Shown here in pieces: positions 12,866 through 24,082 of a DNA stretch of 64,000 nt; position 1 is the first letter of the stretch; every line of letters starts with the position of its first letter. Made by a program: the position numbers and the translations under genes. The stretch comes from Hevea brasiliensis (taxonomy: Eukaryota; Streptophyta; Magnoliopsida; Malpighiales; Euphorbiaceae): the NCBI RefSeq assembly GCF_030052815.1, contig NC_079500.1, forward strand, positions 5,540,298 through 5,604,297, given 5' to 3'. The notes under the pieces are model-generated. The model made no database searches, was not told the origin of the DNA, and saw only the letters and a program-made list of their open reading frames with translations.

Positions 12866-15800
12866 TGTCACACCTTACCCCTCCGTAAGGCATAGCATGC
12901 TCCCGTAGAAAACTTAATGAACTACCGAACTTCACCTACCGATAACTCATTAAGTACCCTACAAGGGATTTTAAAACAATTTTCTTACATTTTGGAAGTT
13001 GTGAGCATTTTGGTAAGAATTAAAAACCATTTATTCAAAGTTTAAATACTAGTAAAAATTTTTGTCCATTCAAATTTTGTCGCAAATTTTATAAAAATTT
13101 TGTGAGTTCCCTCTGTATTTTGAGAAACCAGTTCTTCAAATACATAAAAGCACTTCCAAAACTATTTTACAACTCCCAACCTCCAATAATTCACAATTCA
13201 ACTCAAGTCAATCCATTTCAAAAGCAGTTTCACAATCCAAGTCAAATTTGTCAACTCAGAGGTTCAATAATTCCATTCACAAAACATAAAGGCGAAAATC
13301 CATATGTACAAATATTAAATTTCTGAGAAGAAAATCTAAAATAATATTATTATAGTTTATTTACAATGCTCAATTTACATTGATACTTATGACATTACTG
13401 ATTTACATCAAAATAACCATAAGGGTATAAAATAATACCCGTACAAAAGGGATCAAAAGATCTTGTCAATTCATGACTCACTCTGTGCTTTCTCCTTGCT
13501 TTTATCTGCGACGATAAATTAAACTATCATTGAGTATAAACATACTCAGTGGTGCACAATAAAGATTTAAAATGTGATACATAAATCATTTATTGATGAA
13601 ACATAATTTGAATACTTCACAATCACATTTCACAAATATCAAGCTCATAACAACTCATTTGTCAAATAATATATTAAACAACAGTTTAGTCAAACAATTG
13701 CATAAACACAGTGTTGCCAAAGTCGTACACAACTTAAGCCATGACACAAAATTTCCGATCAATGCCGTGTTGTACACCACGACAAAGCAATCTCAACCCC
13801 ATTAATCGAAACCAATGAGGGAGGTGGCTAGCTAGCTAATGAATACTCATCCGATCTACAACCTCAACTGGCAAGCCAGAGAGGGAGGAAAATAAACGAT
13901 CTCAACCCCATAAATGGAGGAGGAATAATAAGTAACTGTCATGCTAAGTGTGAATCAAAAATTCATTTCAAACATTTCATTCAAATATTGCATACAAAAA
14001 TCAATCCATTTCCAAAGTTACAATTTGATCGCAAGGTGGCAACATAAAAGTTCATAAATTCATAATGCGTAATAAATCAATTTTTCAAGGATAAAATGCT
14101 TAAATAGGGTTTATTGTGCACAAACCTCAAGCGAGTCATCCCTTAGTCTCGACTCATTTCCTCGGGTTCCTTCCCGATATTCTTTTCAACTGAAACACAA
14201 AATTTGACAATGTTTCAGTACTAGAACTTAACATAAATCCCAAAATGAATTTTAACTTCGCATTTACCTATTTCTAACGTGTTAAATTCGACGTTCTCGA
14301 AATTTTGTGTTTCGGGTTACTATTCACTGCACTATTTAAGTCAAATAATTGACTTTCTAAGGATTAATAGGTATGGGAACTCCAACTTCACCCACATACC
14401 ACATTTTGGTCACCAAACTTGTTGGTTTTGGTCATTTGTTTAAAGCTTAGGTCATTTTGGCAAAATTGCCAATTTTCGGTTTTGGTTCTCCGAAGTTGCA
14501 CTGTTCCATTGGTCGATCTAATGTTGGAATTTGACAAAACTTCCTTCATAGAAAATGTTCCTTATTGTCTTAAGTGTATTCTCATTTTTGGATCACCTCA
14601 ATCGGAGTTTTGTAGCTCAAGTTATGGCCAAAATAAGTTTACTGTTCATGTGTCTTTATTCATCTTGAGATTTTGGTCTTTGGCAGATTTTGGTCCAACT
14701 TTGGTTAATAATTTGATCAAGTTAAGTTCATAATTTGGTCTCACTTTCTTCATATGAAATGTTGTACTATGTCTTACGTTTCCATCGGTTCAAGAATCGC
14801 CTAAATCCGAGTTTTCTAGAGGAGTTATAGCTATCCAAACATTGCTGCTCAACTGAAAATCTGCGAGTTGCAGATCTGATAATTTAATTTTGCTCAATGA
14901 TTTTGAAAGGGTTAATGGCCTAATTTGGGTTGGTGTTCTCATGAAAGTTTTAGGTCTATATCATATCTAATTGCTGGTAAAATTTCAGGTCAATTTGACC
15001 TACCTAGCTCGAGTTATGACCAAATGAGCGATTCTTGTTCATTTGGTCGATTTAATCTTGAGGCACTGCTATCAACTCACTTTTGTCAATTGTTTCACCA
15101 ACTTTTGGTCAGTTTTTGGTCATGGTTCCTTAATGAAAGTTGTGCTCTTTTATGTCTATTTTCATCTCCAATTGGTGGCATATCCATTAGGCTTGTAAAA
15201 TTTGAGTTTTGGTCCTTCAAAGTAGGTTTGGTCATCTGCCAGACATGACCATTGACCTACGAATTTAGCTAAATTTTCCACCATTCCCACACAACTTATT
15301 TGGTCATAATTGACCATTAATTCATGTCACAATAGGTTAAACATGCCATTTATGCATTTCTTCAAATTTTAGTTCACTAACCCTAACATTCAAACCCTAA
15401 TCTCACTAATTCATTGTGTTTAACTACTTTCAAAGCCTTAAACCATAATAACTCAACTACTTAAGGTTCATATACTCATACACACCTTTAAGTCCATCAA
15501 ATTCATACACACACATCAAAACCCTAGCTGGATGAATTTGTCTTTAATCCTCCCACCATTAATTTCTTTTCATTTTAAGTATATTCCTAGGTTAATTAAG
15601 CTATAAACATAACTAAATCAACTAACAATTCAAGTTTAGTTTACTAACCTTGTGTGCAGAATTTCTTCTCCCTTTTCTTCAATTTTTTCTTCTTTCTTTT
15701 CTTTGAATTCTCTTTCCTAGTTGTCCAAACAACATCTAGTTATGGTAGGACAATTGGCCATGGTTGGATTTTGGTTCTTCAAGCTCAAAAATGAGCTTTC

Positions 15801-16513
15801 ATGGTGGTTTTGGTGTGGGAGAGAGAGTGACGTTTTTGAAGAAGAAGATTTGTGTTTTAATTTTTTTTTTCTTTTCTTTTCTTTATCTTGTGGAAGACCA
15901 CAATTCCCAATTTAATAATTCACTAAATTAATTTGTTTATGACATCATTCATGATGTCATCAACTTTGACTTTTCCATCTTCTTCCTCTTTTTTTTATTT
16001 ATTTTTTTCTATTAGTTCTTTAATTTAATTCTCTATTCCGAAATTTTCTTTTCTTCGATTTTATTTGACAGTTAGGTCAGGAGTCAGCTCTCGGGGTCAA
16101 TTGACCAAATCGCCCCTCACCGGTTCATCCCGGTTTGCAAATAATCCAATATGTCTTCCGCTCACGACCTAATTATTTGGTAGCTTACGCTTCTTTTTCG
16201 TGATTTTCTCTTTTCCACTTTGTGTTCATAAGGGTCCTAAGGACGCAACGTCACTTTTTACGGTTGAAATTTGAGTTTAAAATGACTTCGCGATGCGTTC
16301 GAGGAGGTCACTCATCGCTGTGACTCTCGGCTCGTTTAACCTCTTATGTTCTGTTTTTCTTATTTATAGTTAACTAATTAAACATTACTAATTATTTGTG
16401 TTTATGGCTTCTCAAGTTGTCTTAAGTGTGGCCCTAATCCCATTAATTGTCCGGACCGACACCGGTCACCGGAACAGTGAAATATACCAGGCTATGCAAA
16501 CGGGGGTGTTACA
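12866..16513 (-). repeat. 5' LTR of element A (3648 bp)
   Basis: Pairs with 4411-8075 and ends TGTTACA followed by the ACCTT duplication at 16514-16518. The scarcity of ordinary substitutions between the two copies indicates a recent insertion; indel-like differences are concentrated at CAG/CTG sites, and this copy carries most of the apparently corrupted versions (for example 13471-13490, 15025-15070, 16290-16307). Confidence 0.93.
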
Positions 16514-16891
16514 ACCTTTTAAGATCATGGACAGAGTGGGAGCAGTTGCCTATCAGTTAGAGTTGCTACCAAACCTTTCTCATGTCCACCCAGTATTCCA
16601 CATTTTTATGCTTAGAAAGTATGTTCCCGATCCTTCTCATGTGCTGTGACCAGACACAGTAGAGTTAAATGAGAATTTGATCTTTGAAGAGCAACTAGTA
16701 GCCATAGTAGACTATCAGATGAGACAACTTTGGTCAAGGCAAATCCCTATGGTTAGTCTTGTGGAGGAGTTAATCTATGGAGGAATGCACTTGGAAGTTA
16801 GAGCGGGATATGCGCAGTAAGTACTCATAAGTTTGATATGCAATTATGTGTCATTGTTCTGCCTTGTATAAAATTCGAGGACGAATTTTCT
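16514..16891 (+). pseudogene. Integrase C-terminus/chromodomain of element E, downstream half
   Basis: Directly after the ACCTT target site the plus strand reads KIMDRVGAVAYQLELL, HVHPVFHIFMLRKYVPDPSHVL and then a stop where the family has Gln, followed by VELNENLIFEEQLVAI and a decayed chromodomain. This is the continuation of 4300-4410. Stops and frame changes in the chromodomain make it a relic. The open frame that runs from LTR sequence at 16398 into this segment is a chance fusion. Confidence 0.82.
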
Positions 16892-16892
16892 A

Positions 16893-16919
16893 TAGGGGGG
16901 CGGGGGGAGGGGGAAAGAA
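16893..16919 (+). promoter_or_regulatory. Polypurine tract of element E
   Basis: A G-rich purine run, AGGGGGGCGGGGGGAGGGGG followed by AAAGAA, directly abuts the TGTAACATCCC start of the LTR at 16920. It fixes E as plus-strand. Confidence 0.85.
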
Positions 16920-18718
16920 TGTAACATCCCTAATTTTCAAATAATAATTATTATTATTATTATATATATTATTCTAACCTTGGTATTGTGGACTTCGCGT
17001 ATGTACTTTCATTTCATGAAAATTCGATCGTCGCCCGGATCTGCAATTTCGGACCGAGCTGATAAGCTGCTGGAACCATTTCAGAATCGGATCAAGATTA
17101 TAGGCTACCCCACCGTTTTCAGATATTCTAGACGCATTCTAGTTGTCAGATTTGGCATAGGTAAACTCGAACTCTACATTACTCAATTTTTGCCTTGTAC
17201 TGGGTTAGAATAAAATTTATAAAATATTCGTGGATGATAAGAAAATTACGATTCCTATTGCAATAGCCTTATAATATTGTTAAGGACTGCGGGGCAGGTT
17301 TATAGAATTTTTAAAGTTAGTTTGGATAGTTTTTGAAAAATATTAGTTTTGAAGTCTTATAATTGAGTTGTCTGATGTTGTGATTATTGCTTTGTTTGGA
17401 GGGCCCAGGAGGGGCCATGTAATGATAATGAGATATGGGTTGAGTTTAGAAGTGTTATTTGAACCATTTTGTAGGTTAGGTAGGTCATAGGTATAGGGGA
17501 GATTCTGTCAGATTTTTAGCACAACTTAAGGTGTCTTTGGTTTTTTCTAAACTTGTATTGAGTCAAATTTATTAAATAATTGTAATGAAATTGTCAGGTG
17601 AGCCGGGACAGCCTTCCTCCTCTGCCCAGCCACCGCAGTGACATCGGTTCAAGTTTGTGAGTAAAATATTAATTTTAATTGTAATTTTGATATTATTATA
17701 TGTTCAAGCTTGCCCATGTATCACTTATAAATATGTATCTATGTAGTTAAACACTAGACACGTTTTATATTTCATTCATAATTGTTGAAATGCCATGGAT
17801 ATTGTTTGTGGTAATTTGGAGCAGTGTGTGTGCATGGCGTGCGTGTGGTATGGTATTGGATATGGACAGGATGGGTAGACACGGCTTGAGAGACACTCGT
17901 TGGGACCCGGTTTTTCGGGGTAGACATGGCTTGAGAGACACTTGTTGGGACCCCGCATTTGGTTTATTAAGCGAATGTCCGGTTTGAGAGACACTCGCTG
18001 ACAGATATTGGATTAAGAGGGCTGTATAGGGGATCAGCTCCCATATATGTATTGCTTGACAGTGTTGGGCGTGTGAGTGTTCCAAATTGCCTTTTTGCTG
18101 TTATGATATGAAAATTATGACGATGTTGCATTTCACTCCACAGGGTGCATAGCTTTAGATAGTTATAGAGATTATGATTAAAATTGATATTTCACTCTCT
18201 GAGTTGAACGCTCACTCTTGTTTATCTATTTTTCTAGGCTACAGGAGGATTATTTGTTGTGGCTAACCTGCCCTTTTTCTTCGCAGGTTCATTAATAGTA
18301 TTTAATGTATTTTGTACAATTGAATTAAATTTTAGACTCCGATGTGTTAGAAGCACTTATTTTTATTTTGGACCTGTATTATAAAAGTTATGTTGGACCT
18401 GTAAAATTATTAACTGTATGTATGATGAGATTGGATGAGGGAGCTGAGCTCTTATTTGAGTTATGACATTTTGATTATGTGGAGGGTGAGCTGAGCTCTC
18501 CAATTTATTATATATTGTGTTTACAGGTCGGGCGAGTCAAAAACTCCCCATTGAATAGTCCATTTTATGGTTGGACTTTGTCCAGTTGAATTCTTGAAAT
18601 TGGGCCCAAATGGGCCTTAGAGTTGAGTTGAGGAATAGTTAGGCTTACTACGGGCCTCGGGGGCTTTAGGCTGGCCCAGGTCCTAGTGCCGGTCCGGCCC
18701 ATAGGTTGAGTCGTGACA
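16920..18718 (+). repeat. 3' LTR of element E (about 1.8 kb)
   Basis: Starts TGTAACATCCC after the polypurine tract and ends GTCGTGACA at 18718, where the sequence switches to the LTR of element F (compare 54302 onward, which runs through without interruption). The right edge is therefore defined by the empty-site comparison. The partner LTR is outside the window, so the TSD (predicted CACAA from 18719-18723) cannot be confirmed. Confidence 0.8.
17873..18002 (+). repeat. Degenerate tandem repeat in the LTR of element E
   Basis: Three imperfect copies of a unit of about 45-53 bp built around TTGAGAGACACTCGTTGGGA (starts near 17885, 17930 and 17983). They lie mid-LTR; a regulatory role is possible but not shown. 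Confidence 0.7.
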
Positions 18719-18805
18719 CACAACACTTAAAACAAGGTTAGTTTGATTCTAGTTGAGTTTTGTTATTATCAAAATCTATGCTCCTTTGAGCTCATGGGGT
18801 CAACA
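18719..18805 (-). repeat. 3' LTR stub of element F
   Basis: Matches 54302-54388 at the inner edge of the 5' LTR and ends at GGTCAACA (minus strand TGTTGACC). The rest of the LTR is displaced beyond the left edge of the window by element E. Confidence 0.82.
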
Positions 18806-18822
18806 ATCTCGCCCTTTTTGAT
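18806..18822 (-). promoter_or_regulatory. Polypurine tract of element F
   Basis: The minus strand reads ATCAAAAAGGGCGAGAT followed by TGTTGACC, the usual Copia arrangement of a purine run before the LTR. The second copy (54389-54405) has AAAAAGAGGGAGAT at the same place. Confidence 0.75.
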
Positions 18823-19330
18823 GATGACAAAACTCAATTGAATCACCGTGTAAGAATTGACAACTGTGAGTATGTGTATGAATGTATATGTGGGAATAAC
18901 TCCCCCTATGTATATACCTATATCAACACATATTAACAAATAACTCCCTTTTAATAATTCCAATGAAATATTCATAAACATTTTTAGTCACAAGGAGTTT
19001 TTAGGCAAGTATGACTAGAATATTAACTAAATATGCATAAGATATTTTCGCAAACAATCAAACAACATATAACATATTAATCACAAGATATATCAATAAT
19101 GTCAATCATTCACTTCTCCCTCTTTTTGTCAGCATCAAAAGAACATGGGAGAAAACATGCACATATGTATAGACCAAATCTGTATAAGTGCAGTGAACTA
19201 AAATAGACAAAATAGTAGATAATATAGCAAACTAATTAATGTCCAGAAAGCTAAAAATAGCAAACAGAGTAGCAAACTAAGAGCCAAACTGTCAGACAAA
19301 ATAAAATTAGTAAACATCCAGTAAGGTGAT
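18823..19330 (-). other. Untranslated region of element F between ORF3 and 3' LTR
   Basis: AT-rich, no coding potential seen. It is about 95% identical by eye to 54406-54930, the same region of the truncated second copy. Confidence 0.75.
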
Positions 19331-19838
19331 CTATCCTTTCAGCCTAGAGCTTCTTTTGATCTGTCTCGGACCAGCCATCTTCACTCTTTTTAGCTTAACA
19401 GGTTTATCACTCAAAGTTTGAAGGATTTCAGCAGCCATTGCAGTTCCAGGTGTTAAAGGAACAATAGGGCTAGGAGCTAACTCAGATGCAGCAGCAGTAC
19501 CGGATTCTGCAGTAGGCTTTTTATCAGTTTTAGCCTTTTTGCCAGATGGTTTACCAGTTTCTTCTTTCTGCTTACTTCTTTGTTCTTCTTTAGCTAATTT
19601 TGCTTTTCCTTTAGCAGGTGCAGTAGGAGCAGGAGTCTGTGGTTCCTACACAGAAGTAGAGTCACTCATGTCATCTCCATTTTCTTCTTTGCTGCCTCCT
19701 TTCTCATCACTATCATTGCTAGAATCTTTATCATCTGATTCTTCTTCCTCTTTTTCAGTTTCTTCTTCTTCCTCTTCTTCTTATTCTGTTTCCTTTTCTT
19801 CTTCCTCTTTTTCTTCTTTTTCTTCCTCTTCCTCTTCC

Positions 19839-19874
<36 letters not shown>

Positions 19875-21101
19875 GTTTCCTTTTCTTTTTCCTTTTGTGG
19901 AACAGAATTAGTAGCAGCAGCCTTACTGGTTTCTCCAGCTTTAGTGCTTGAAAGACCCAAATGAACTTTGATTTTGGATAACTCATCCATAATTTTATAC
20001 ATCATCATCAAAGTTCCATCAATCTTGGAATCAAGTGCATTCATAAGAACATCTTGAAAAGATCTAAATTTTTGTACTTCTCCAAATTCAATCTCAACAA
20101 ATTGCCTTAAATTATTCACTTCTTTCAAAATTCCTTCAACATTAAAAGCACCACTTGCACTACCCTTAGAACTAAGACCTTGTTCAAACCTTAGTTTTCT
20201 GCCATCATCATCTTTCTGCAGACTTGTAATTGGGATCATATTTGTTCTAAGTTTCTCATTTTCCAGGGATATCCCAAAGTCTCTAAATAGGCCATTAAAA
20301 AGATGAGCATAGGGTAGTTTGTAAGGTGGTTTCCATTTCATGATTTGTTTCAGCATAAAGTTGGCAAGATTAAACTCAATTTCATTCATAATATGCCAAA
20401 TTATGTAGAGATCAAGTGTGCTTAAATAGTTTAGACTACCAGTTCTAGGATTCAGTACATAAATGATGAAGCTGTGAAGGATTTTAATGTGTTGGTGAGC
20501 ACGAGTGATGCTGGTTTTATCTTTCACTTCCCCTTTAAATACTTCAGCTTTAAAATCTCTCTTATTAAACCCTCTAATAGCAAAGACTTCTTTGTAAGAA
20601 CAGATTCTATTCCCAATGTTTGAGATGCCTAGGGCTCTGGCTAACCTTTCTACTGTCACCTCATAAACTTTTTCCTTTCATTTTAACCTTAAAAGATTCA
20701 TCACTTTCAGCATCATCAACTCTCAAATTTCTATAGAATTCTTGAACTAAATCCACATATATCCCCTCAATATTAGAGCATAATGTGTCCCATTTTTGGT
20801 ATTCAAATAGAGATTGTAAAGGAACAGAGACTTCATTAAAAGTAGGCCAGTGAATGTAACTTGGTTCATGAATGGCCCTTTCCATAAGCACAATTGGAGC
20901 TTTTGAAGTCTTTTTCTTCTTAGAACCTTTCTCCTGGACAGGCTCACTGGTCCTCTTCTTGGACTTTTCTTTTGTTTTTCCAATGACCAGAGGCGCTTCT
21001 TTCTGCGGAAGAGGTGATGAAGGGACACTGGCATTGGTAGAATCTGAAGTTGATGAGGGTGTGGTGACCTTTTCTTTGCCTTTTCCTTTTGATCGTGCCA
21101 T
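19331..21101 (-). pseudogene. ORF3 (env-like position) of Copia element F, about 590 codons
   Basis: Starts at ATG 21101 and ends with the stop at 19331-19333. Order: a Lys/Ser-rich N-terminus (residues 1-70), a domain with W104, Y115 and LVQEF (118-122), a second block with LSTLDLYIIW (about 20410-20380), a helical segment near ALDSKIDGTLMMMYKIMDEL, a Glu tract, then a basic Lys/Pro-rich tail ending KRSSRLKG. One extra A in an A-run near 20676-20681 shifts the frame, and two in-frame stops lie near 19780 and 19650. It sits where SIRE-type elements carry an env-like gene, but I see no signal peptide or membrane segment. The fold resembles the ORF1 of element H and the plant transposon-protein families, not an envelope. 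Confidence 0.72.
19781..19905 (-). repeat. Poly-glutamate (GAA/GAG) tract within ORF3
   Basis: An imperfect GAA/GAG run encoding mostly Glu with a few Lys and Thr. Read on the plus strand it makes a spurious poly-Ser frame. Confidence 0.85.
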
Positions 21102-22265
21102 GACCAAATTAGAAAAAGTTGGCAGTAGGAATAGATAAAGCTAGGTTCACAAAATAATCAATGTGAGCAGCCAACGAATAACAATTAGAAGTATACCAAC
21201 ACATTTTTGATGCAATGTCATGTATTATTCAAAAATTTTAGGACTGACAGTAAGAAATATTAGGGTTTTTGAGAATCAACAACAACAAATTCATGATTTT
21301 GTTATATAGCTCATTTTGTTGTCACGAGAATACTCAATATAAGAAAACCCATAAACTAATTTCAAGAGTGAGAGACAAAAGCAAAATAAAAAAAATGTAA
21401 AACACATATCCAGCAAAGTTTCAAAATCAATACCTGATACTTGTAGAGAGAACACAAATCGATGAAGACAAGAGAGAGTGCATCGAAAAATTCTAACCCA
21501 AGGAGAATCAATTTGAATGATTTCCTTCAGCAGAGTGAGAGAGATATCGGGGAATGAATAGGAAGGATTTAGGGATTTTCTGTTTTGTAGAATGCGGAAT
21601 GAGAGCTTTGTTTTAGAGCAAATGGGTTTCGGAAATTTTAAAGAAGATGAAGGGAGATGATGGTTGAGAGGGCTGTGAGTGAAACGGGTTAACAATGGAG
21701 AAGAGAGCGTTCAATCAGATTTCGGGAAGAGATGCGTCAGAAACGAAAAAAATTTTGGAATTTAAACATGAAAAGACAGAAATGGAAATTTTGCAAGGAG
21801 ATTGATACCGTGTATCAGTGGAGAAGCAGAGAAAACTGATGGTTCTGCAAATTTTTGAGTCCTGCACCAGAAATTATGTTCATTAATAAATGAAAAGTCT
21901 ATTTTGCCCCCTAAACACGTAATGAAACATAGTTTTAAATAAAAGGGGTATTTAAGTAATATACCTTTTAAAAATACAGAACAGGTGCTCAGAAAAGAAA
22001 AATAATCTTAGAATTTCAGTACAATCAGACCTGACTACCAGTTTGCCAATGAAGAATTAGGAGCAGTGGTAAAACTCTTAGCAAACTAGAAAATTAGCAA
22101 ACAGATTAGTATGCCACTGTGATCAAATTCTGCAGAATACTGTTCACGACAGATCAGATCCAGAAATTTTCAAATCACACCAAAAATTTCAGAACACATT
22201 TTTAACACCACAAATCAACATATATCACTTCATTTTCATATAGGAACATGAATATGCATCAAATG
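21102..22265 (-). other. Spacer between pol and ORF3 of element F
   Basis: About 1.16 kb with only short open frames (the longest, 21695-21291, is not recognised). The distance is too long for simple readthrough from pol, so ORF3 expression would need splicing or its own promoter; no clear splice or TATA signal could be assigned. Confidence 0.5.
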
Positions 22266-22315
22266 TTAAGCAAGAGTATCAGTCATACCAAGTTCTCTTC
22301 TTATTTTGCAAAAGT
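22266..22315 (-). pseudogene. Last codons of pol of element F, beyond the foldback
   Basis: The minus strand reads FCKIRRELGM, then a short tail and the stop at 22268-22266: the conserved C-terminal end of Copia RNase H, separated from the rest of pol by the 328-bp foldback. Confidence 0.8.
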
Positions 22316-22643
22316 TGTCACACCCGGCTTAGGGCCCTCTATGGGTGGCCTTCTTCTAGAGGCCGGACCTACGACTCACAAGGTACTGTCCGCTTTGTGG
22401 AATTTAATCCCTTCGCCCTGCAGAGCTAGGATTCGAACCCTTATCACTCACGGATTTGCTTCGCCTATCACCAATTGAGCTGCAGCTCAATTGGTGAGAG
22501 GCGAAGCAAAACCGTGAGTGATAAGGGTTCGAATCCTAGCTCTGCAGGGCGAACGGATTGAACTTCACAAAGCGGACAAGATGAGTCACGTGCCCTCTGC
22601 AAGAAAGCAACCTCAAGGGCCTTGAGTCAGCCGGGGTGTGACA
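22316..22643. mobile_element. 328-bp foldback element with tRNA-like A and B boxes
   Basis: A near-perfect inverted repeat: the left arm 22316-22482 is the imperfect reverse complement of the right arm 22483-22643, meeting at GAGCTGCAGCTC. The ends are TGTCACACC and GGTGTGACA. In the right arm AGCTCAATTGGTGAGAG (22485-22501) resembles a pol III A box, and GGTTCGAATCC (22526-22536) is a perfect B-box sequence at tRNA-like spacing; the left arm carries the same boxes on the minus strand. It splits the pol end of element F. The flanking duplication is short and unclear (GTT on both sides). It is either a tRNA-derived SINE arranged head to head or a foldback/MITE that captured tRNA sequence. Confidence 0.8.
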
Positions 22644-24073
22644 GTTTCCTCATTAAGTGGCTTTGTAATAATGTTAGCAAGTTGTTTTTCAGAAGGGACA
22701 AATTCAATTTGAATATCTCCATTTTTAACATGGTCCCTAATAAAATGATGTCTAATTTCAATATGCTTGCTTCTAGAGTGTTGGACAGGATTTTTTGACA
22801 AGTTTATAGTACTAGTGTTATCACATCTTATGGGAATGTGATCAAACTTAATTTCAAAATCTTCAAGTTGTTGCTTCATCCATAAGATTTGTGCAACACA
22901 ACTTCCAACTGCAATATATTCAGCTTTTACTGTAGAAAGTGCAACAAAAGTTTGCTTTTTACTATGCCATGAAACTAATGCATGGCCTAGAAATTGACAA
23001 GTTCCAGAAGTGCTTTTTCTATCCAATCTACTACCAGCAAAATCTGAATCACTATAACCAATAAGATCAAATGATTCACATTTTGGATACCACAAGCTAA
23101 TGTTATGTGTGCCAATGAGGTACTTAAAAACTCTTTTAATAGCAACAAGATGAGATTCTTTTGGACATGATTGAAATCTTGCACATAAACATACACTAAA
23201 ATGAATGTCTGGTCTAAATGCTATCAAGTAGAGTAAAGAACCAATCATAACTCTGTAGAGTTTATTATCTATCTCCTTACCTTTTTCATCTTTCTCTAAT
23301 TTGATTGTTGAGCTCATGGGAGTTCCAATACTTTTCATATCTTCCATTTTGAATTTCTTTAGCATATCCCTTATGTACTTGGACTGATTTATAAAAATTT
23401 CATCTTTTATTTGTTTGATTTGCACTCCAAGGAAGAAAGTAAGTTCACCCATCATACTCATTTCAAATTCACTTTTCATAATGTTAGAGAATTTCTTACA
23501 AAGAGAATGGTTAGTAGCACCAAAAATGATATCATCTACATAGATTTGCACAATGAGCATGTCTTTTCCTAGTTTCTTAATGAAAAGAGTAGTATCTACT
23601 TTTCCTCTTTTAAAATCATTTTGAAGTAAAAATTTATTAAGTCTCTCATACCATGCTCTAGGAGCTTGCTTTAAACCATAAAGAGTTTTAGTAAGTTTAT
23701 GAACATAATTTGGAAAATGAGGGTCTTCAAAACCAGGAGGTTGAGCCACATAAACTTCTTCTTCAATATATCCATTTAAGAATGCACTTTTAACATTCAT
23801 TTGATAAAGCATGAAATTCTTAAAACATGCAAATGCACACAATATTCTAATAGCTTCAATTCTAGCAACCGGAGCGAAGGTTTCATCAAAATCAATACCT
23901 TCCTCTTGGTTGTATCCTTGAGCTACTAGTCTAGCTTTATTTCTAATTACATGCCCCTTTTCATCCATTTTATTTCTAAATACCCATTTAGTTCCAATAA
24001 TAGAATGCTTTTTAGGTTTAGGAACTAGCATCCACACTTTATTTCTTTCAAATTGATTTAATTCCTCTTGCAT
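22644..24073 (-). pseudogene. Reverse transcriptase and RNase H of element F
   Basis: A 486-codon open frame, the longest in the window. It opens with [10 protein letters not shown] and GTKWVFRNK, continues through [57 protein letters not shown] and the catalytic YVDDIIFG, then RNase H with [36 protein letters not shown] and the [13 protein letters not shown] segment. RT makes DNA from the element RNA and RNase H removes the template. All RT motifs are intact, but the frame runs into the foldback after KPLNEE, and pol upstream is broken. Confidence 0.92.
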
Positions 24074-24082
24074 AGCAAGAAG

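Larger units (their letters stand above)
4411..16513 (-). mobile_element. Ty3/Gypsy chromovirus (Tekay-like) A, full length but defective
   Basis: Both ends are TGTCACACCT...GTGTTACA and the flanks are the identical 5 bp ACCTT (4406-4410 and 16514-16518), the footprint of integrase-mediated insertion. Two LTRs of about 3.65 kb flank a 4.8-kb internal region with, in minus-strand order, a tRNA-iMet primer site, gag with a CCHC knuckle, protease, RT, RNase H, integrase and a chromodomain, then a polypurine tract. Domain order (integrase after RT/RNase H) makes it Gypsy; the chromodomain and very long LTRs suggest the Tekay lineage (inference). Gag and pol are split by frameshifts and stops. It inserted into element E just before the integrase GPY/F segment. 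Confidence 0.93.

Noticed and set aside
16398..16649. Plus-strand open frame joining LTR sequence to an integrase-like tail
   Set aside because: It crosses the ACCTT insertion junction of element A; the first half is LTR, the second half belongs to element E. A chance fusion.
19539..19964. Plus-strand Ser-rich open frame
   Set aside because: Antisense shadow of the Glu-rich part of ORF3; pure codon-composition effect.
19331..21101. ORF3 as a true retroviral envelope
   Set aside because: No signal peptide, transmembrane segment or glycosylation-rich ectodomain visible; highly charged tails suggest a non-membrane protein.
22477..22560. A genuine tRNA gene
   Set aside because: A- and B-box-like sequences are present, but the acceptor and anticodon stems do not pair as in a tRNA, and the unit lies inside a foldback element.
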